Of a stretch of DNA of 11,234 nt, positions 7,788 through 11,234 are shown one piece after another. The first letter of the stretch is position 1. The number at the start of each line of letters is the position of its first letter. The notes under the pieces are model-generated. The model was given only the letters and a program-made list of their open reading frames with translations, had not been told where the DNA came from and did not search any database. The translations under genes were made by a program, and so were the position numbers. Source of the DNA: JAIOQA01 sp035493675 (lineage in GTDB: Bacteria; Myxococcota_A; Polyangia; Haliangiales; Haliangiaceae); NCBI GenBank assembly GCA_035493675.1, contig DATJIA010000368.1:1-11234 (forward strand), written 5' to 3'.

Positions 7788-9071
7788 GTGTCGGCAGCCG
7801 ACGAGAACGCCGATGGGGCTGCTGGCCTGATCGCGGCCGGCGAGAACGCCCTCGCGCGCGGTGAGCCCGAAAAGGCCTACGAGGTCCTCGCGAGGGCGTC
7901 CGCGCTGCCCACCGACGGCGCGCTCCTGCATCGGCTCGCCGCCGCGTTCGCGCAGGCCGCGCGACACCTGTCGCGTCACGACGAGGTGCTCGCCTGGATC
8001 GATCGCAAGATCGACGGCGTCGACGGCGCGAGCGCGCGCGTGCCGCTCCTGGTCGCGCGGCTCGGCGTGCTGCGGCTCCTCGATTCGGCGCGCGTGCTCG
8101 AGCTGTGCGACGAGGCGATCACGACCGCGCTCGGGCTCGGCGATCACGAGGCCGCGGCGCGCGCGCTCTCGCACGCGGCGTTCGCGGCGTATCGGCGCGG
8201 CGACGCGCGGCGCGCCCGCTTGTTCGCGGATCGCGCGGGCTCGATCGAGACGCAGTCGAAGGCGGCGCAGTTCTACGCGCTGCGCGCGCGCATGTTCGCG
8301 GCCAGCGCGGTCGGCGAGCTCGAGGCGAACCTCGAGCTGTCGATGAAGTCGCGCGCGCTCGCGCGCGAGCTCGGCTCCGACGTCGACGTCGCCAACGAGT
8401 CGAACAACCTCGCCGAGACGTACCTCGAGCTCGGCTGCCCCGCCGAGGCGAAGGCGTGCGCCGAGGTCGCGCTGCAGCTCGGCGAGCAGACCGGGCACGT
8501 CGCGATCCACGCGATGGCGACCGTCTACGTCGCGATCGCGACCGCCGAGGCCGGCGATCCCGACGAGGCGCTCGCGCGGCTCGACGCGATGCGGATCGCG
8601 AACACGAACCGCTTCGCGGTCATCGACGCGGCGAGCGTGCACGCGTACTGGCTGCTCGAGCGCGGCGCGTCGGGCGACGCGCGGCGCGCGCGGGAGATCG
8701 CCGAGCCGGCGCTCGAGGCCGCGATCGCGGCCTCCGCCGACAACCGGCTCACGATGTTGTACGCGGCGATCGCGCGCGCGCTGGCGCGCGAGGGCCAGGA
8801 CGCCGCCGCGCGCATCGAGCTCGAGCGCGCGCGCAAGTGCGCCGATCGCGGCGATCCGAGCGCGCAGTCGATGCACGCGCTCGCCGCCGCCGAGGTCTTG
8901 CCCGCGGCCGAGCCGGCGCGCCAGGTCGTGCTCTCGACGGCGCGCGCGCGCATCCTGCGCCGCGCGACCCGGCGCGAGGATCCGTTCGCGTTCTGCTCGT
9001 ACGTGCGCTTGAACCGTCGCCTGCTCGAGCTGTCGGGCGGCGTGCCTCCCGATCTCCCGAAGTCGTCATGA
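7788..9071 (+). CDS. TPR-repeat protein, function unknown
   Basis: A 427-residue, almost entirely helical, alanine-rich protein with no signal peptide, so probably a cytosolic interaction scaffold. TPR-like helix pairs occur along the chain: about 11-44 (LIAAGENALARGEPEKAYEV), 84-118, 120-152, a strong one at 205-234 (NNLAETYLELGCPAEAKACA), 240-266 and 321-352. The C-terminal end RILRRATRREDPFAF followed by VRLNRRLLEL resembles the capping segment that closes the TPR region of some large bacterial regulators and serine/threonine kinases; this protein has no kinase, cyclase or DNA-binding domain of its own. The start is a GTG at 7788, with only a weak GAG just upstream; it lies 12 bp after msrC, consistent with one transcript. 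Its stop overlaps the next start as ATGA, linking it to the lipoprotein and PEGA genes. The partner is unknown. Confidence 0.88.
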   Translation: MSAADENADGAAGLIAAGENALARGEPEKAYEVLARASALPTDGALLHRLAAAFAQAARHLSRHDEVLAWIDRKIDGVDGASARVPLLVARLGVLRLLDSARVLELCDEAITTALGLGDHEAAARALSHAAFAAYRRGDARRARLFADRAGSIETQSKAAQFYALRARMFAASAVGELEANLELSMKSRALARELGSDVDVANESNNLAETYLELGCPAEAKACAEVALQLGEQTGHVAIHAMATVYVAIATAEAGDPDEALARLDAMRIANTNRFAVIDAASVHAYWLLERGASGDARRAREIAEPALEAAIAASADNRLTMLYAAIARALAREGQDAAARIELERARKCADRGDPSAQSMHALAAAEVLPAAEPARQVVLSTARARILRRATRREDPFAFCSYVRLNRRLLELSGGVPPDLPKSS

Positions 9072-10024
9072 AGCGGATCGCGATCGCGCTCGTGATGGCG
9101 GCGGCGGCGGCGGCGTGTCAGGGCCAGAGCGAGACACCTGCGCCCGCGCCGCCCGAACCGAAACCGATCGACGCATCGATCGCGATCGCGCCGATCGAGA
9201 TCGACGCCGGCGACGAAGCGGGCAGCGGCTCCGGCAGCGGCTCGTCGTCGAGCGAGACGCCCGAGATCGCGAACGGCGGCGATTCTCCCGACGACGCCGA
9301 GGCGCTCGCGAAGAGCGCGACCTCGGCGTGGCAGGCGGTCGTCGATCGCGATCGATACCTCGCGCGGCGCAACGACAAGGGCGTCGTCGAGGGCCGCGTC
9401 GGTCCTGCGATCAATCCTCCTGCACCGGTGGTCGATGGCGGTGCACCGCCCGCAGGTCCGACGTATACGTGGCTGATCGACGACACCGAGGCCGACGGCT
9501 GCCTCGCGATCCGCGTCGACTTCGAGGACGCCGCGCCGAAAGTCGACGCGCGCGTCGCGGTCACCGGCGCATGGGCGCTCGATGACGATCGTCATTGGTA
9601 CTGGCGCGCCGACACCGTCACGCCCTTGCCCGATCATCCGCCGCCGAGCGAGCCTGCGCCGCCCGGCCACGTGATCGCCCTAGCGCCCGCGCCCGCCGAC
9701 GCGCGCGCGGCCGCGCGCCTCGCCGACGGCAACGGCGCGATCGTCTTCCAGATCATGTCGCCGCCGCGCCAAGACGGCGACGGCTGGACGATCGCGAACG
9801 AGATCGGCGATCCGCCGGTCGCGCGGCTCGTCTTGCCCGGCGAGCGGCCCAGCTACGGCGGTCACGACCTGCGCCAGCCCGACGAGCGCTGGCAGCTGAA
9901 GCGCGGCGTCTATTACTGGGTGAAGGTCGGCAAGGTTCGTCGCCCCGCCACGAAACCGGGCGCGGACCCGGCCGATAGCCTCCCCATCGTGCGGGCGCTG
10001 ATCGCGCCGCGCCGCATCCCGTGA
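9068..10024 (+). CDS. Low-complexity lipoprotein, function unknown
   Basis: A 318-residue predicted lipoprotein. The signal peptide (MKRIAIALVM then an alanine run) ends in AAAC, giving Cys17; the lipobox is weak because Leu is missing at -3. A flexible linker follows: Pro-rich (23-33), acidic, then a Gly-Ser run GSGSGSGSSSS (52-62), which would hold the folded part away from the membrane. Residues about 75-190 look folded, with WQAVVDRDRYLARR, a single extra Cys at 145, and the segment VAVTGAWALDDDRHWYWRAD, which could be a strand pair of an OB-like barrel (speculative). A second Pro-rich linker (189-200) leads to a C-terminal domain with RWQLKRGVYYWVKVG. I recognise no catalytic motif. The start at 9068 overlaps the TPR stop (ATGA), and the stop lies 11 bp before the PEGA gene start. 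An outer-membrane or periplasmic accessory role is likely. Confidence 0.85.
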   Translation: MKRIAIALVMAAAAAACQGQSETPAPAPPEPKPIDASIAIAPIEIDAGDEAGSGSGSGSSSSETPEIANGGDSPDDAEALAKSATSAWQAVVDRDRYLARRNDKGVVEGRVGPAINPPAPVVDGGAPPAGPTYTWLIDDTEADGCLAIRVDFEDAAPKVDARVAVTGAWALDDDRHWYWRADTVTPLPDHPPPSEPAPPGHVIALAPAPADARAAARLADGNGAIVFQIMSPPRQDGDGWTIANEIGDPPVARLVLPGERPSYGGHDLRQPDERWQLKRGVYYWVKVGKVRRPATKPGADPADSLPIVRALIAPRRIP

Positions 10025-10025
10025 C

Positions 10026-10029
10026 GGAG
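10026..10029 (+). promoter_or_regulatory. Ribosome binding site of the PEGA-domain gene
   Basis: GGAG lies 6 nt before the ATG at 10036, which favours this start over the in-frame GTG at 10021 that overlaps the previous stop as GTGA. The ATG also gives a compact signal peptide without the extra polar residues TEIR. Confidence 0.6.
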
Positions 10030-10035
10030 ATCCGC

Positions 10036-11234
10036 ATGCGCAAGCTCGCCCTCGTCTTCCTGTTGATCTCGGCGCGCGCCGCCGCCGAGCCCGCCTCCAT
10101 CGTCGTCGAGTCGTACGACGGCGATCGCCCCGCCGACGCCGCCGCGCTCCTGCAACCGGTCTACGGCGAGCTCGCGAAGCGCGGCTTCCTCGCCGGCGAC
10201 ACGCTCGGCGCCGCGATCGACCAGACGATCTCCCGACCAGCCGGCACGCTCGGCGCGAGCCAGTCCGCCGACGCGCAGAAGCTGGTCGCGCAGGGCTACG
10301 ACGACTTCATCAACGGCGATTACCAGAAGGCGATCGACGCCGAGCAGCGCGCGCTCACGCTCTACGCCTCGGCGCCGGCGACGCTCGCGAAGGAGAGCGC
10401 GCTGCGCGATCTGCAGTGGAAGGCGCTGCTCGTCACCGCGCGCTCGTCGGAGGTGCTCGGCAACGGCGAGGATGCCTTCCGCTCCATGGCGGAGGCGATC
10501 CGCACGATTCCGGATCGCCCGGTCAACCCGACCGAGTTCGATCCGTCGGTGAAGACGCTCTACCGCAAGGTGAAGGACGAGCTCGTGCGGCAGGGCGCGG
10601 CGACGCTCGAGATCAAGGTCGACGATCCGACCGCGGTGATCTTCGTCGACGAGCGCTTCGTCGGCACCGGCGCCGCGAAGCTCGACGGCATCATGCCCGG
10701 CCGTTATCGCGTGTACGTCGCGAAGGGCGACGCGCCCGGCCGCGTGCGCGAGATCGAGGTGCCCGCGAAGGGCCACGCCTCGGTCGACGTCGCGTGGGAG
10801 ATCGACGGCGTCCTGCGCACGCGCGCCGGCTACGTCGGGCTCGAAGCGCCGCGCGGCGCCGGCCTGTCGCTCGACGCCGCGGTGCGGATCGCGCGCGCGC
10901 TCGCGGCCAAGCGCGTGGTCGTCCTGTCGATCCAGACCGTCGAGGGACGCCGCTCGATCGTCGCGTACGCGATCGCGACCGAGTCGCAGAACAAGATCTA
11001 CGGCGCGGTCCAGATCGAGCCGGTGTCGCCGCCGCCGTCGACGCTCGAGAAGCTCGCCGCGCTGACCGCGGGCGACAAGGTCGACGCGACCGGCATCATC
11101 ACCACCGAGCCCGCGCCCGTGCGCACGCGCCGCGTGATCGGTCAGCGCCCGAGCGCGATGCACAAGCTCAAGTGGGTCTTCGGCGCCGGCGCGCTCGCCG
11201 CGCTCGGCACCGGCGGCGCGCTGATCGCGATCGA
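10036..11234 (+). CDS. Exported TPR/PEGA-domain protein with a membrane segment (cut by window edge)
   Basis: An open frame of 399 full codons that leaves the right edge without a stop. It starts with a signal peptide (RKLALVFLLISARAAAE, cleavage likely after Ala-x-Ala near residues 13-17). A helical, TPR-like part follows at about 77-180, with AQKLVAQGYDDFINGDYQKA and a helix of repeated Ala/Leu. A PEGA domain lies at about 190-255: LEIKVDDPTAVIFVDERFVG, then a LDGIMPGRYRVYVAKGDAPG hairpin and an EIEVPAKGHASVDV strand. PEGA domains are surface or periplasmic beta modules common in myxobacteria, often linked to envelope or signalling proteins. A mixed alpha/beta region (256-330) and a Ser/Pro stretch (332-336) precede a hydrophobic Gly/Ala-rich segment WVFGAGALAALGTGGALIAI (380-399), a likely transmembrane helix at the edge. 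What follows is unknown. It is the last of a tight three-gene set with the TPR protein and the lipoprotein. Confidence 0.9.
   Translation, partial: MRKLALVFLLISARAAAEPASIVVESYDGDRPADAAALLQPVYGELAKRGFLAGDTLGAAIDQTISRPAGTLGASQSADAQKLVAQGYDDFINGDYQKAIDAEQRALTLYASAPATLAKESALRDLQWKALLVTARSSEVLGNGEDAFRSMAEAIRTIPDRPVNPTEFDPSVKTLYRKVKDELVRQGAATLEIKVDDPTAVIFVDERFVGTGAAKLDGIMPGRYRVYVAKGDAPGRVREIEVPAKGHASVDVAWEIDGVLRTRAGYVGLEAPRGAGLSLDAAVRIARALAAKRVVVLSIQTVEGRRSIVAYAIATESQNKIYGAVQIEPVSPPPSTLEKLAALTAGDKVDATGIITTEPAPVRTRRVIGQRPSAMHKLKWVFGAGALAALGTGGALIAI

Noticed and set aside
6618..8876. Very long open frame on the minus strand (about 752 codons) antisense to the 218-residue protein gene, msrC and the TPR gene
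   Set aside because: Its product is an Arg/Ala/Asp/Val-rich mirror of biased codons with no recognisable motif, while the plus strand carries msrC with all catalytic cysteines. Long antisense frames are expected in DNA this rich in G+C.
9221..9253. Gly-Ser coding repeat as a tandem DNA repeat or mobile-element trace
   Set aside because: It is a short low-complexity linker inside an intact lipoprotein gene, typical of myxobacterial lipoproteins.
9913..11163. 416-codon open frame on the minus strand opposite the PEGA gene
   Set aside because: The plus strand encodes a signal peptide, PEGA domain and membrane segment with a ribosome site. The antisense product is low complexity.

Overview
The window is very G+C rich (I estimate above 70 percent) with strong GCG/ATC/GAT/CGC codon preference, dense gene packing, several lipoproteins, a TPR protein and a PEGA-domain protein. 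This style suggests a myxobacterium-like member of the Myxococcota, possibly near Haliangium/Kofleriaceae. That placement is inferred from general features, not from a marker gene. I see no rRNA, tRNA, CRISPR array, insertion sequence or phage gene, and no codon-use break that would signal recent transfer.

Layout. At the left edge, the N-terminal third of an acyl-CoA dehydrogenase runs leftwards out of the window (402 to 1, minus strand). Everything else is on the plus strand. Only 39 bp separate it from a lipid kinase (442-1485). The kinase overlaps by 4 bp a small lipoprotein with a GspN-like fold (1482-2075), which overlaps by 22 bp a lipoprotein with an HExxH metalloprotease motif (2054-3013). 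After a 68-bp gap holding a 31-bp dyad and a strong ribosome binding site come a thiolase (3082-4314) and, with a TTGA overlap, a 764-residue beta-propeller lipoprotein (4311-6605). A 28-bp gap with a promoter-like element precedes an unrecognised 218-residue protein (6634-7290). That is coupled by a GTGA overlap to a free methionine-(R)-sulfoxide reductase, msrC (7287-7775). A TPR protein (7788-9071), a low-complexity lipoprotein (9068-10024) and a signal-peptide/TPR/PEGA protein cut by the right edge (10036-11234) finish the window.

How the genes may work together. The acyl-CoA dehydrogenase and the thiolase are steps of beta-oxidation or related acyl-CoA metabolism, so lipid metabolism is the one shared theme with the lipid kinase. 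The kinase, GspN-like lipoprotein and putative metalloprotease form a translationally coupled trio that may act on the envelope. The TPR, lipoprotein and PEGA genes form a second tightly packed envelope-facing set. The msrC pair is a cytosolic oxidative-repair enzyme plus an unknown partner. Starts were chosen from signal peptides, Shine-Dalgarno sites, stop/start overlaps and family N-termini.

The most notable non-coding signals are the dyad over the thiolase start region, promoter-like -10 elements about 7 nt from start codons (suggesting leaderless mRNAs), and a strong excess of the palindrome GCGATCGC. I found no convincing defence system or other wholly new machinery; most of the window looks like ordinary chromosomal genes with several poorly characterised envelope proteins.
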